A stretch of 64,000 bases of DNA from Nitrospirillum pindoramense (GTDB taxonomy: Bacteria > Pseudomonadota > Alphaproteobacteria > Azospirillales > Azospirillaceae): assembly GCF_007827955.1 (NCBI RefSeq), contig NZ_VITR01000004.1:385099-449098 (forward strand), written 5' to 3'. The translations under genes were made by a program, and so were the position numbers. This document shows, in pieces, positions 1-9,296 of this stretch. Within the stretch, counting starts at the first letter, position 1. Each line of letters begins with the position of its first letter. The notes below the pieces were generated by a model. That model was not told the DNA's origin and made no database searches. It saw only the letters and a list, made by a program, of their open reading frames with translations.

Positions 1-964
1 CATAGAACACGGTCAGGGATATGCCCTGGGGCAGCTGGGATTTCAGCTCCGCCAGCCGCTGGCGCACCCCTTCCACCACGGCCTGGGCGTTGCTGCCGCG
101 CAGGCCCAGCACCAGGCCCTCCACCGTCTCGCCCTTGCCGCTGCGGGTCACGGCGCCATAGCGGGTCAGACCGCCGTCGCGGACCTGGGCGACGTCACCC
201 ACCCGGACCGGCGTGCCGCCGGGCGTGGCGATGACGATGGCGCGCAGGTCGTCCAGGCTACGCAGGCTTCCCTCGCTGCGGACCAGCAGCGCCTCCTCCC
301 CATCCGCCAGGCGGCCGGCGCCATCGTTGCGGTTGTTGGCGGCGATGGCGGACTTCAGCGTATCCAGCGACACGCCGCGTGCGCCCAAGGCCACCAGGTC
401 CGGCACCACCTCGAAGGTCTCGACGAAACCGCCCAGGGAATTGACGTCGGCCACGCCCGGAACGGTGCGCAGGGCCGGGCGGATGACCCAGTCCAGCAGG
501 CTGCGCTTTTCCGCGAGGCTGGCTGGCCCCTCAATGGTGAACATCACCATCTCGCCCAGCGGAGTGGTGATGGGGGCCAGACCGCCCTGCACCCCGGGAG
601 GCAGCATGTCGCGTACCCCTTGCAGGCGCTCCGCCACCTGGTTGCGGGCCCAATAAATGTCCGTGCTGTCGTCGAACACCACGGTGATGCTGGTCAGCCC
701 GTATTTGGTGGTGGAGCGTAGGGCCTGCTTACCCGGCAGCCCCAGCAGTTCCACCTCGATGGGGGCGGTGATGCGGCTCTCCACCTCCTCCGGTGTCATG
801 CCCGGCGCCTTCAGCACGATGTTGACCTGCACCGGCGATACGTCGGGAAAGGCGTCGATGGGCAGCCCGCGCGCCGCGAACAGGCCGGCGCCCGCCAGCA
901 GCACGATCAGGATCAGCACCAGCAGGCGCTGCGACAGCGAGAATTCGATGAGGCGGGCGATCAT
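1..964 (-). CDS. CusA/CzcA-family heavy-metal efflux RND pump, N-terminal part
   Basis: Inner-membrane proton-driven pump of a tripartite metal efflux system; only about the first 321 residues are in the window and the C-terminus lies beyond base 1. The ATG (964-962) overlaps the TGA of the adaptor gene as ATGA. The protein opens MIARLIEFSLSQR, followed by a first membrane helix (about residues 12-32). It carries the typical early RND-periplasmic motifs GLPIDAFPDVSPVQV and RSTTKYGL, then DIYWARNQV, which are characteristic of the heavy-metal (HME) branch rather than the drug (HAE1) branch. It is the last visible gene of a C-B-A operon. The metal (Cu/Ag versus Zn/Co/Cd) cannot be decided because the transmembrane metal motif lies outside the window. 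Confidence 0.9.
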   Translation of the reverse strand, partial: MIARLIEFSLSQRLLVLILIVLLAGAGLFAARGLPIDAFPDVSPVQVNIVLKAPGMTPEEVESRITAPIEVELLGLPGKQALRSTTKYGLTSITVVFDDSTDIYWARNQVAERLQGVRDMLPPGVQGGLAPITTPLGEMVMFTIEGPASLAEKRSLLDWVIRPALRTVPGVADVNSLGGFVETFEVVPDLVALGARGVSLDTLKSAIAANNRNDGAGRLADGEEALLVRSEGSLRSLDDLRAIVIATPGGTPVRVGDVAQVRDGGLTRYGAVTRSGKGETVEGLVLGLRGSNAQAVVEGVRQRLAELKSQLPQGISLTVFY

Positions 965-2097
965 TCCTGCCCCCCCAAGCCAGCCTGCATGCCCTTCAGC
1001 ACGACGGTACCGCGGACGACCACGGCGCTGTCGGCGGCAAGACCGCGCCCTTGCACCACCACGGTGTCCGCCGTTTCCGACAGGACCGCGATGGGGGCTG
1101 CTTCCACCTTGTCTCCGCGGCGAATGAACACCGTCGGCCGCCCCGCCACCCGCACCACGGCATCGTGCGGCAGGGACCAGGCGGTTCCCACCCCCGTTGA
1201 CAGGAAAGAGGCGGCGGTCATCAGGCCGGGCCGCAGGCGCCCCGCCCGGTTGTCCACCAGGACGCGCACAGTCACGGTCTGGCTGGCGGGGTCGGCATGG
1301 TGGCCGATTGATTCCACGGTAGCATCCTCGGGGGCGTCGGCCAGGCGCACCTTGTCTTTCTCGTGAAGGGTGGCGGCAACGGCCGCCGGCACCTGCACCT
1401 CCAGCAACAGGGACGACAGCCTGGCCAGCGTGTACAGCGGCACGCTGCTGTCGATGCGCTGCCCGGGGAAGGCGCCATGGTCCAGGATCATTCCGCCCTC
1501 GGGCGCCCGAACGGCCATTCCGTCCGTCACCTTGCGGCTGCGCTTCAGGGTCTCCACCTCGGCCGCGGTCAGGCCCAGTGCCAGCAGCGCTTGGCGGCGT
1601 TCCTGCAATTGGGCGTCAGCCTGCGCGGCGGCGCTGCGGCTGGCCTGCTGCCGGCGCTCGGCGATGATACCCTCAGCCACCAGATCGGCGTCGCGCTGCG
1701 CCTCGCGCTGGGCCAGCGCCGCGGCATCCAGCGCCATCAGATAGTCCCGCTGGGCCTGGGCCATATCGGGGCTATGCATGCGGGCGAGCAGGGCGCCCTT
1801 CGCCACCGCGTCGTTCACCTCACCCACCAGTTCATCAACAATGCCCGGCACCGGCGTGGCGACAATGGTCTTGTAATGCTCGAACACGTCCAGCCGCGCC
1901 GGATAGGTGGGACTGGCCACATCGGGGGCGGGTTGTGGCGCCCTGGTTTCGACGCCGGCGGCCTTGGCCTGCGTGTCGGTCAGGGTCAGCGCCGCCGGGT
2001 TCGCCTGCTGCGGCGCCTGAGCATGGGCGGCGCCGGCCAACCAGGTGAACGCCAGCAGGGCGGGCCCGGTAAACCGGGGCAACGGGCTACGGGTCAT
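961..2097 (-). CDS. Periplasmic adaptor (HlyD/CusB-like) of metal RND efflux
   Basis: Membrane-fusion protein of 378 residues linking the inner-membrane pump to the outer-membrane channel. A Sec signal peptide (about residues 1-26, ending AGAAHA) is followed by a lipoyl/barrel-sandwich half (about 60-100), an alanine- and glutamine-rich alpha-helical hairpin (about 105-175, AQAQRDYLMALDAAALAQRE), the second barrel half and a membrane-proximal domain. The start is supported by GGAG seven bases upstream. Both ends are translationally coupled: ATGA overlaps with the outer-membrane factor gene upstream and the pump gene downstream. No N-terminal metal-binding Met cluster typical of E. coli CusB is visible, so it fits a CzcB/CusB-like adaptor of uncertain metal range. 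Confidence 0.9.
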   Translation of the reverse strand: MTRSPLPRFTGPALLAFTWLAGAAHAQAPQQANPAALTLTDTQAKAAGVETRAPQPAPDVASPTYPARLDVFEHYKTIVATPVPGIVDELVGEVNDAVAKGALLARMHSPDMAQAQRDYLMALDAAALAQREAQRDADLVAEGIIAERRQQASRSAAAQADAQLQERRQALLALGLTAAEVETLKRSRKVTDGMAVRAPEGGMILDHGAFPGQRIDSSVPLYTLARLSSLLLEVQVPAAVAATLHEKDKVRLADAPEDATVESIGHHADPASQTVTVRVLVDNRAGRLRPGLMTAASFLSTGVGTAWSLPHDAVVRVAGRPTVFIRRGDKVEAAPIAVLSETADTVVVQGRGLAADSAVVVRGTVVLKGMQAGLGGQE

Positions 2098-3347
2098 GGA
2101 AGAACTCCTCGGGCCTGCAGAAGGTCGGACTGGGCGCGTCCCAGCCGCATCTCCGCTTCGGCCAGGGCGATGTTGGCATCGTTCAAGGATTGCTGGGCGC
2201 GCACCATCTCGCTGGTGGCGGCCTCGCCCAGCGCGCGGGCGCGCTGCATCTTGCCGGCGCGATCGGCGGCGGCGGCTTGGCGCTGGGTCTCGGCGGCCAT
2301 TTGTGCCCGGGCATGGGTAAGGGCGGCCTGGGCCTGGCGCACGCCGGCCGTCACCGTCCGCTCCGCCATCACCCTTTCCGCCGTCGCCTGGCGCAGGTCG
2401 GCCTCCGCCGTGCGAGTTCGCGCCGTGTAGGATGGGCCGCTGAAGGGCACGGTGACCTGCAGGCCGACATAATCGCTGGGTGGGCCCCCGAACGTATCGC
2501 GGTTATGGCGATAGATGACACCCACCTCCGGGTGCTCGCGGTCGGCGATGCGTGAGACGCTGGCCATCTCCTGCGCCAGCCTTTCGCCGGCCCGGGCGAC
2601 CTCCAGCCGGGGGTCGCTGCCCGCCGTCTCCTCGGCATCGGCTTCGGCCAGGTCACCGACGATGTCGCCATTGTCGGTCAATGCCGCCAGCGCCTCGCGG
2701 GCCAGCGCAGTGACACCGCGCCTGGCCTCCAGGTTCGCGGCGGCATTGGCTCGCTCCGCCTGCAGCAGCGACAGATCCAGGCGGGCTGCCCCGCCCCGCG
2801 CCACCTCGCGCTCCATGTCCGCCTCCAGCCGCATGGCCAGATCCAGCCGGTCCTGGGCCAGCGCCTCCAGCCTACGGGCCAGCGCCAGATCCCAGGCGGC
2901 GGTGCGGACGGCGCCCGCCACGGTCAGGGCCTGCCGCTGGGCTGTGCTGCTGGCCACCTGGCGTTCCGCGTCCGCCTTGCGGGCAAGGGCGCCGGATTCC
3001 CCCGGCAGCCAGATGGGCAGGGCCAGCTGCACTTCCGCTTCCTGCCAGCCGCGGTTGCGGGCTACGCGGTCGGTCAAGTTGTAGGCCTGGACCCGGGGTG
3101 GCACGGGGAACAGGCCATCGGCGTGGTTCTGGCTGGCATCGGCCGCCGCCAGCCGAGCGCCCAGCGCCTGCTGCGTCGGGTCACGCTCCAGCGCCTGGAG
3201 GAACAGGGCGTGGATGCTACCCGCCGTCGGTGCCGGGTCGGGCGTCGCGGCGAAGGCCGGGGCCAAGCCCAGGCCTGCGGCAAGCGCTGCGCAGGCCAGG
3301 ACGGCACGGCGCCGGCAGGCGATTGGAAAGGAAGGAGAACGTGGCAT
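2094..3347 (-). CDS. TolC-family outer-membrane factor (CusC/CzcC-like)
   Basis: Outer-membrane channel subunit of 417 residues, first gene of the metal RND operon. It has a signal peptide ending near residue 33 (APAFA) and no lipobox, unlike the two NodT-type lipoproteins elsewhere in this window. Long amphipathic, Ala/Arg/Glu-rich helices (about 130-230 and 330-415) match the two OEP repeats of the TolC fold, with the strand region PEVGVIYRHNRDTFGG and VGLQVTVPFSG between them. The stop overlaps the adaptor start (ATGA). The operon promoter must lie in 3348-3528, where a CTTAAG-N11-CTTAAG repeat is seen. Confidence 0.85.
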   Translation of the reverse strand: MPRSPSFPIACRRRAVLACAALAAGLGLAPAFAATPDPAPTAGSIHALFLQALERDPTQQALGARLAAADASQNHADGLFPVPPRVQAYNLTDRVARNRGWQEAEVQLALPIWLPGESGALARKADAERQVASSTAQRQALTVAGAVRTAAWDLALARRLEALAQDRLDLAMRLEADMEREVARGGAARLDLSLLQAERANAAANLEARRGVTALAREALAALTDNGDIVGDLAEADAEETAGSDPRLEVARAGERLAQEMASVSRIADREHPEVGVIYRHNRDTFGGPPSDYVGLQVTVPFSGPSYTARTRTAEADLRQATAERVMAERTVTAGVRQAQAALTHARAQMAAETQRQAAAADRAGKMQRARALGEAATSEMVRAQQSLNDANIALAEAEMRLGRAQSDLLQARGVLP

Positions 3348-3393
3348 GACCGCTCGCTGAGGGAAAGGCGATGCCGCTCTCTAACTGGCCAAC

Positions 3394-3416
3394 CTTAAGG
3401 CAAGCTGAAGCTTAAG
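3394..3416. promoter_or_regulatory. CTTAAG repeat upstream of the metal-efflux operon
   Basis: Two copies of the palindrome CTTAAG (3394-3399 and 3411-3416) are separated by 11 bases, about 47 bases upstream of the outer-membrane-factor ATG. Spaced repeats of this kind are common operators for MerR-type or OmpR-type metal regulators. No regulator gene for this operon is in the window, so the assignment is tentative. Confidence 0.3.
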
Positions 3417-3528
3417 CGATCACGGTTTCACGTCCTTGCCCAGGCGCCGCCGAATATGCCGGCGGGCGGAGGCGATCAGTTCCCGTAGCGCGTGCCGGTC
3501 TGGATGACACCGGGATAATCTCGATTTC

Positions 3529-4965
3529 TCACGGTGCATCCCGCCGATGCCACCACCCTCCCCCCAAGGCAACATAGAGGGCGGCCGTGTCGGAGAACCT
3601 GGACGCCATCGCGCTCAGGCGGGCGATGGTGGCGCTTTGATATTGCTCTTCGGCGTTGAGAAGGTCCGCGTAGCCGATCTTGCCATACTGGTACTGGACT
3701 TCCGATATTTCCAGGCTCTGGCGCGCCCGTTCCTCCTGCCGGGTCGTGATCGACAGGTTCTGGGCGTCGGCTTCAATCGCCGCCAGGACGTCACAGACAT
3801 TTTGCAGGGCGCTGAGAACGGTCTGCCGATAGGCCGCCGCCGCCGCGTCATAGGCCGCCCTGCTGGCGTCCTCGCGCGCCGCCAGGGCGCCGCCATCGAA
3901 CAGGGTCTGGGTCACGCTGGCCCCCAGACCGATGACGCCGCCGGAAAACAGGGTCTGAAGCGCGCCCGAATTCGTCGACAGCGCCGCCGTCAGGCCGATA
4001 TTCGGGAGCCGGGCGGCCACGGCCACGCCGATCGCCGCCGACGCCTGGTGCAACGCCGCTTCGGCTTGGCGGATGTCGGGCCTCCGCTCCGTTAGCGTGG
4101 CCGGCACGCTGCAAGGCAAGTCCGTCGGCAGCGTCAGGCCGGAAAGCGTGAGGCCGCCGCCGGCGAAGGTGGCGGGATCGTCACCCAGATAGACCGCCAG
4201 CAAATGGCGTATCTGCGCGCTCTGGGTCCGGAGCGTCGTCAGCGCGGCCTCCGTGCCCAACAGCACGCTTTCCTGCGTCAGCACATTCGCGGGCGATTCC
4301 GCGCCGCTTTGCTCCCGTATCCGAATGATCTCCAGTTGCTTGGCCTGGCGCGCCCGGATTTCCTCCTCCGCCGCACTCTCGGCGGAGAGCAGCGCCTCCT
4401 GGAACGCCGTGGTGACGACGTTGGACGTAAGGGTCAGGTAGGTGCCTTCGACGGAGAAGCGCTGCAGGTCCAGCGCCGCCTGCTGCATTTCAATCATTCT
4501 GCGGACCCCGCCGAAGACGTCCACGGTATAGGATGCCCCAACGGACGCGCCGTACTGCGACGCCGTCGACGCATATTGTCCCGTCGTCCTGCTCTTGCTC
4601 GCCGAAACGGTCAAACTGGCGGCGGGCAGCAGGCCCGCCCTGGCGGCGACAAGGTTGGCGCTCGCCGAACGGAGCGTCGCCTGGGCCGCCTCCAGCGTCG
4701 GGCTTCCCGCGATGGCCTGGGCGATCAGGGCGTCCAGCTTCCGGTCATGGTATAGCGTCCACCAGTCGCCCTGGATGTCGTCGGTGACGCCAAATCCCTG
4801 GGCGGCACCGGCAGGCCCCTCCGAAGCGGCGGTACGATCCGCATGCGGCGCCGGCGCATATCCGTCCGACCGGGGCTTCACGAAATCGGGGCCCACGACG
4901 CATCCCGCCAAGGTGGCGGCGAGGGCCAGGGGGAACAGTCTGAGCAGTTTCAGGGCGGCGGCCAT
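3529..4965 (-). CDS. NodT-family outer-membrane factor lipoprotein
   Basis: Outer-membrane channel of 478 residues, last gene of the nine-gene peptide-transport-like operon. The lipobox L19-A-G-C22 is followed by VVGPDFVKP, the signature start of NodT/OprM-type lipoproteins. Two repeated OEP domains follow, each with long coiled helices (for example AQATLRSASANLVAARAG and EERARQSLEISEVQYQYG). Its start codon touches the last base of macB, so it is presumably made with MacAB and completes a MacA-MacB-OMF tripartite exporter. After its stop there are about 180 bases before the metal-efflux operon begins, with no obvious intrinsic terminator. Confidence 0.88.
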   Translation of the reverse strand: MAAALKLLRLFPLALAATLAGCVVGPDFVKPRSDGYAPAPHADRTAASEGPAGAAQGFGVTDDIQGDWWTLYHDRKLDALIAQAIAGSPTLEAAQATLRSASANLVAARAGLLPAASLTVSASKSRTTGQYASTASQYGASVGASYTVDVFGGVRRMIEMQQAALDLQRFSVEGTYLTLTSNVVTTAFQEALLSAESAAEEEIRARQAKQLEIIRIREQSGAESPANVLTQESVLLGTEAALTTLRTQSAQIRHLLAVYLGDDPATFAGGGLTLSGLTLPTDLPCSVPATLTERRPDIRQAEAALHQASAAIGVAVAARLPNIGLTAALSTNSGALQTLFSGGVIGLGASVTQTLFDGGALAAREDASRAAYDAAAAAYRQTVLSALQNVCDVLAAIEADAQNLSITTRQEERARQSLEISEVQYQYGKIGYADLLNAEEQYQSATIARLSAMASRFSDTAALYVALGGGWWHRRDAP

Positions 4966-6908
4966 CAGCTTTTCCCCAGGGCGTCAACGGGATTGAGCCG
5001 GGCGGCGTTGCGCGCCGGGACGAATCCGAAAATGAGGCCGATGCTGGTTGAGCTGGCGAAGGCGATCAGCATGGTCACCGGCGAGATCACCATGGCCGTG
5101 GCCGGGGCGGCCTTCGCCAGCACCTCACCGATACCGATCGCGCTCAGGACACCCAGCACGCCGCCGATCAGGCACACGAAGACGGCCTCCAGCAGGAATT
5201 GGCTCAGGATATCGCTTTGACGTGCGCCAACGGCCAGGCGCACGCCGATTTCCTGCGTGCGCTCCGTCACCGAAACCAGGGTGATGTTCATGACCCCGAT
5301 GCCGCCGACGATGAGGGAGATCACCGCGATCATCGACGTCAGCAGGGTCATGGTGTGGTTGGCGCCCTCGATCGACCTGCGGATCAGATCGATATTGTAG
5401 GTGTGGAAATCCTTCCGTCCGTGCAGCAGCGTCAGGAGTTTGGTTACGGCCTGCTCCACAACCTCGGTCGTGTAGCCAGCCTTGGGCCGAACCGTGATGC
5501 CATCCAGCCGGGCTGAGCCCGTCAGCCTGCCGGAAACGACGGTATAGGGCGCCCAGACATTCAGGTCGCCCAGTTGGATGGAACCCAGATTATCCTGATC
5601 GGCGACGCCGATGATCCGGCAGGGCACCATGCCCACCAAAATGATTTGGCCGAGGGGATCCGTCCCAGGACCGAAGAACTTGTCGCGGACTTTGGAGTCT
5701 ATAACGATCACGGGCGCGAGTTGAGAAACCGCGTCGTCGTCAAAAACCGTCCCGGAAGACAGCTGGACCCCGTGGACCCGAAAATATTGGCTCCCCACGC
5801 CACTGATGCTGGCGTTCGCGGTCAGGTTTCCAAAGCGCAGCGTGCCCTTGCCGATAACGATGGGGGTAACGCTGTCGATATAATCGTGGCGGCCCAACGC
5901 GGCGACATCGCTTGCCTTCAAGGTCGCGACGGCACCGGCCCGCATGTCGCCCCAGCCAGCCCCCGGATAGATATTGAGGGTGTTGGTTCCCAGGGTGCTG
6001 ATGTTGGCGATGACCCGCAGGCGGGCGCCTTCGCCCAGCGCCGCCACGGTCACCACAGCCGCGGTGCCGATGATGATGCCCAGCATGGTCAGCAGCGTGC
6101 GGAGGCGGTGGGCATTCAGCGACGCCAGCGCCATCCGGGCCGCTTCCAGATGGCGCCACAGGCCGATCCAGCCGGATGATCGGGGGCGGGATGAATCTTG
6201 CCGGCCCTCATCCTGGATCGCCCGCCGGCCGGAATCCGCGATGATGAAGCCGTCGCGGATCTCGATGATCCTGTCGGCATGCTGGGCCACCGTCATGTCG
6301 TGCGTGACGATGATGACCGTGTGCCCCTTCGCGTGCAGTTCCTTCAGGGCCTGCAACACCTGCTCACCGGTATTCTGGTCCAGCGCGCCAGTGGGTTCGT
6401 CGGCCAAAATGACAGGCCCGCCGTTCATCAGCGCCCGCGCGATGCTGACCCGCTGTTGCTGACCACCGGAGAGTTGATGGGGCCTGTGATCGGCCCTGTC
6501 CTTCAGCCCAAGCCTTCCCAGCAGCAGTTCCGCCCGGCGCAACCGGTCGCGGCGCGGCAGGCCGTCGTAAATGGCCGGCATGGAGACGTTATCGACCGCC
6601 GTCAGGCTGGACAGCAGGTTGTAATGCTGGAACACGAAGCCGACCCGCTCCCGGCGCAGGCGCGCCAGATCATCGGACGACAGCGCGCCCGTTTCCTGGC
6701 CCGCCACCCTGTAGCTGCCGGACGTGGGGCGATCCAGGCAGCCCAGGATATTGAGCAGCGTGGACTTCCCGGAACCGGAGGCGCCAACGATGGCAACCAT
6801 TTCACCCGGTTCTATCGTCAAGGAGACGTTCCGCAGCGCGGCGATGGTATTCGGCCCGGAGATGTACTCCCGGGTCACGCGCGTCAGTTCGAGCCGCGTG
6901 TCGTTCAT
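4965..6908 (-). CDS. macB: MacB-type ABC exporter (ATPase plus FtsX-like permease)
   Basis: Mechanotransmission ABC transporter of 647 residues, the usual MacB length. The N-terminal nucleotide-binding domain has Walker A GASGSGKST (42-50), the signature LSGGQQQR (146-153) and Walker B VILADEP (166-172). The first membrane helix comes at about 270-290 (LLTMLGIIIGTAAVVTV), then a large periplasmic MacB_PCD domain (about 295-510), then three C-terminal helices with the FtsX pattern (TERTQEIGVRLAVGA between them). Family members (MacB, PvdT) export substrates from the periplasm, such as enterotoxin, protoporphyrin, lipopeptides and pyoverdine. It is flanked by its adaptor (9 bases upstream) and outer-membrane factor (downstream). 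Confidence 0.95.
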   Translation of the reverse strand: MNDTRLELTRVTREYISGPNTIAALRNVSLTIEPGEMVAIVGASGSGKSTLLNILGCLDRPTSGSYRVAGQETGALSSDDLARLRRERVGFVFQHYNLLSSLTAVDNVSMPAIYDGLPRRDRLRRAELLLGRLGLKDRADHRPHQLSGGQQQRVSIARALMNGGPVILADEPTGALDQNTGEQVLQALKELHAKGHTVIIVTHDMTVAQHADRIIEIRDGFIIADSGRRAIQDEGRQDSSRPRSSGWIGLWRHLEAARMALASLNAHRLRTLLTMLGIIIGTAAVVTVAALGEGARLRVIANISTLGTNTLNIYPGAGWGDMRAGAVATLKASDVAALGRHDYIDSVTPIVIGKGTLRFGNLTANASISGVGSQYFRVHGVQLSSGTVFDDDAVSQLAPVIVIDSKVRDKFFGPGTDPLGQIILVGMVPCRIIGVADQDNLGSIQLGDLNVWAPYTVVSGRLTGSARLDGITVRPKAGYTTEVVEQAVTKLLTLLHGRKDFHTYNIDLIRRSIEGANHTMTLLTSMIAVISLIVGGIGVMNITLVSVTERTQEIGVRLAVGARQSDILSQFLLEAVFVCLIGGVLGVLSAIGIGEVLAKAAPATAMVISPVTMLIAFASSTSIGLIFGFVPARNAARLNPVDALGKS

Positions 6909-6917
6909 CGCGGCCCC

Positions 6918-8096
6918 CTATCGCTGTGTCGGTTTTTGGGGCCCGTCGCCGGGCATCATTTCCCCGACGATCACTTTTTCGCCGGCCTCAAGCCCGCTCA
7001 GGATTTCCGCCTGCTCGTTATTGTCGATGCCCACGCGCACCGTCCGCGTGGAGACGCCTTCCGCGCCGAGGACCCGCACGGTCCGTTCTCCGGCGCCGGC
7101 CGGCCCCAGCGCGGCGGACGGCACGATCAGCGCGTTCTCCGCCTTGGCCAGCACGATGAAGACCTCCGCCGTCATGTTGGGCCGCAGTTGCCCATCCGGA
7201 TTTTCGACGTCGAAACGGCCATTGTAGTAGACGGGGTTGGTGGTGGCGGCCGAACTGCTGCCGCCGCGGCTGCCCGCCCCCGCATCCAGGGAGGCCGCGA
7301 TGTCCTCCGGCGCCGGGTCTATGGATCGCAGGGTCGAGTAAAACCGGCGCTCATTGGACGCCAGGATCTTGAAATACAAATCCTGACCCGGTTTCACTTT
7401 GCCAACGTCCGCCTCGGAGACTTTGGCCTTGACCGTCATGGTCTTGAGATCGGCCAGCAGAATGATCGTCGGCGCGGTCTGGTTCGCGTTCACGGTCTGG
7501 CCTTGCTCCGTCACGACGGAGACGACGGTGCCGTCTATGGGGGCGGAAATCTTGGTGTACCGCAGATTGACCTGGGCCAGGTCGACGGCGACTTTCGCCT
7601 GAGCAATCTGGGCGTTGAGGGACGCGACCCCGGCACGCGCGTTGTCGAGCGTTGCCTTCGCCGTCTCGTAATCCAACCTCGAACTCGCGTTCCTCGTCAC
7701 CATGGCGGCTTCACGCTCAAAATTGAGCTTGGCCTGCTCCAGCGTCGCCAGCCGGCCTCCCAGTTCCGCCTGGACATTTTCCAGCGCCGCCTGGGCGGCG
7801 TTCAGGGCATTCACCTGCGGCGCGGAATCGATTTCCGCGATCAACTGCCCCTGCGTCACCTGCTGGCCCAGCGAAACATTCAGAAGCTTCACCTGGCCGG
7901 ATACCTGGGCACCGACGCTCACCAGCTTTTTGGGGAATAGGACGCCGCTGGCGAGGACCGTCTGCTCGATGGCCCCGCGCTTCACCGGCACCGTCACGTA
8001 TTGTGGCGCGTTGTGCGATGGCCAAAGCGCGAGCTTTATCAGGGCACCCAGGAGCGCCAACAGCGCCGCGGCACCGATATAGGTCAGTTTTTTCAC
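6918..8096 (-). CDS. macA: MacA-type periplasmic adaptor
   Basis: HlyD/MacA adaptor of 392 residues with one N-terminal membrane anchor (about 5-27, YIGAAALLALLGALIKLAL). The order is MacA-like: beta strands (VTVPVKRGAIEQTVLASG), first lipoyl half (GAQVSGQVKLLNVSLGQQV), helical hairpin (about 95-175), second lipoyl half (KISAPIDGTVVSVVTEQGQTV), beta-barrel and membrane-proximal domain. It couples MacB to the NodT-type channel. It sits 15 bases after the unknown 282-residue gene and 9 bases before macB, so all are expected on one transcript. Confidence 0.93.
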   Translation of the reverse strand: MKKLTYIGAAALLALLGALIKLALWPSHNAPQYVTVPVKRGAIEQTVLASGVLFPKKLVSVGAQVSGQVKLLNVSLGQQVTQGQLIAEIDSAPQVNALNAAQAALENVQAELGGRLATLEQAKLNFEREAAMVTRNASSRLDYETAKATLDNARAGVASLNAQIAQAKVAVDLAQVNLRYTKISAPIDGTVVSVVTEQGQTVNANQTAPTIILLADLKTMTVKAKVSEADVGKVKPGQDLYFKILASNERRFYSTLRSIDPAPEDIAASLDAGAGSRGGSSSAATTNPVYYNGRFDVENPDGQLRPNMTAEVFIVLAKAENALIVPSAALGPAGAGERTVRVLGAEGVSTRTVRVGIDNNEQAEILSGLEAGEKVIVGEMMPGDGPQKPTQR

Positions 8097-8111
8097 TTCA
8101 GAATATGCCCA

Positions 8112-8960
8112 TCATGCCGGGTTTGCGGCGATCTGCCCCCTGAACAGCATCGCCAGATATCTGACCGCCTCAATCCACCGCGCGCTGGCGCCCGCGTTCG
8201 CCCGGTCCAGATGGGCCACGAACCGGCCCGCCAGGTCAGGCTCACGCGCGCTGAACAGGGCCGGGTAGTTCGGCTGTTCCCCTACGGTGCGCGCAGGGGC
8301 CTGTTCCTGCCAAATCTGGCTGAGAACCTGATCCTTGCGGGCCTCGTCGGCGTCGGACCATTCCGGATCCGGCACCAGCTCGCTCAGGATTCCCCAGCTT
8401 CTGAACATCTGAACCAATATGCTGGGGGAGCTGCTCATGGGCCAAGCTGCCGCTTCCCAGACGGAATATTGTAGTTTACGACGATCGCCCGGCGGAAACT
8501 TCTCTTCCGACAGGCCCACCAGTTCGTTCCGGAGGCTGGCCCATTCGGCGCGCGCCACCACCTCTCCGGTCAAAAGCCTCTGGTGAAGTTTTGACAAGCG
8601 CCCTGTGATGTCCGACGGATCAATGTCATCCCGTGGCGGCGCCAGCATCATCAGCAGGAAGCCATGTAACGAGGGGTTCAGATCCGCGCCCGGCTCGACG
8701 GCTACCACCAAGTCCCGCCAGGCTGTGATCGCGTCCGCGTTGCCCGCATAGGCCGGCATGACGTCCAGCAATAGCACCAGGGACGGGGGCAGGCCGTAGA
8801 CCGCCGAAAACTCCTCCCACTCGGTGGACATCAGCGCCATTAGCGACTTGGCATTCCGTTTGCCCGTGATATGGCCCTGGTCGATCAGCGCGTCGATATG
8901 ATCGAGCAGCCCCAGCTTCAGTTCCGGACGACCGTGAAACGCAGACGTGCTTACCGTCAT
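8112..8960 (-). CDS. Unrecognised 282-residue cytoplasmic protein in the peptide-transport operon
   Basis: I do not recognise the family. The protein is soluble, with no signal peptide or membrane segment, and predicted mostly helical. Notable stretches are LGLLDHIDALIDQGHITG near the N-terminus, STEWEEFSAVYGLPPSLVLLLD (about 50-70), HGFLLMMLAPP, and tryptophan-rich patches (VWEAAAWPMSSSPS, EWSDADEARKD). There is no conserved Cys/His cluster. The ATG overlaps the thioredoxin stop (ATGA) and macA follows after 15 bases, so it is translationally coupled to the system. It could be a peptide-modifying enzyme, chaperone or immunity protein for the operon's substrate; this is inference from context only. 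Confidence 0.8.
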   Translation of the reverse strand: MTVSTSAFHGRPELKLGLLDHIDALIDQGHITGKRNAKSLMALMSTEWEEFSAVYGLPPSLVLLLDVMPAYAGNADAITAWRDLVVAVEPGADLNPSLHGFLLMMLAPPRDDIDPSDITGRLSKLHQRLLTGEVVARAEWASLRNELVGLSEEKFPPGDRRKLQYSVWEAAAWPMSSSPSILVQMFRSWGILSELVPDPEWSDADEARKDQVLSQIWQEQAPARTVGEQPNYPALFSAREPDLAGRFVAHLDRANAGASARWIEAVRYLAMLFRGQIAANPA

Positions 8961-9280
8961 AATTTCTGCTCGATAATGGCTGTCAGCTGTGTGCGCGAGA
9001 GGGCGCCCACCCGGCGATGGATTTCCTCGCCGCCCTTGAACAGGATCAGCACGGGTACGGTCTGCACCCCGAAGCGAGTGGCCACGTCCGGCTCCGCCTC
9101 GATATCAACCTTATAGACATCCATCGCGCCGTCAAAATCGGTGGCCACCTCGTCAAGTATCGGTGCCAGGGCGCGGCAAGGTCCGCACCACGGCGCCCAG
9201 AAATCCACCAGCACCGGCATCTCGGCACCAATAACCTTTGAGTCAAACTCGGCTGTATTCACGTTAGTCGCTTTTTTCAT
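8957..9280 (-). CDS. Cytoplasmic thioredoxin within the peptide-transport operon
   Basis: Thioredoxin of 107 residues with the canonical active site WCGPC (C32, C35) in DFWAPWCGPCRALAP and the cis-proline segment TVPVLILFKGG. No signal peptide, so it acts as a cytoplasmic dithiol reductant. The ATG at 9280 is chosen over the longer frame because GGAGGAATCAAAA precedes it at ideal spacing and the 10 extra residues carry no thioredoxin homology. It lies 16 bases after tldD and overlaps the 282-residue gene by ATGA. Being embedded in this operon suggests a dedicated role, for example keeping a cysteine-bearing peptide reduced, rather than the housekeeping TrxA; this is inference. Confidence 0.93.
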   Translation of the reverse strand: MKKATNVNTAEFDSKVIGAEMPVLVDFWAPWCGPCRALAPILDEVATDFDGAMDVYKVDIEAEPDVATRFGVQTVPVLILFKGGEEIHRRVGALSRTQLTAIIEQKL

Positions 9281-9296
9281 TTTTGATTCCTCCACG

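Noticed and set aside
6198-7940. 580-codon plus-strand open frame across macA and macB
   Set aside because: It runs antisense through two well-supported genes and shows no family motifs.
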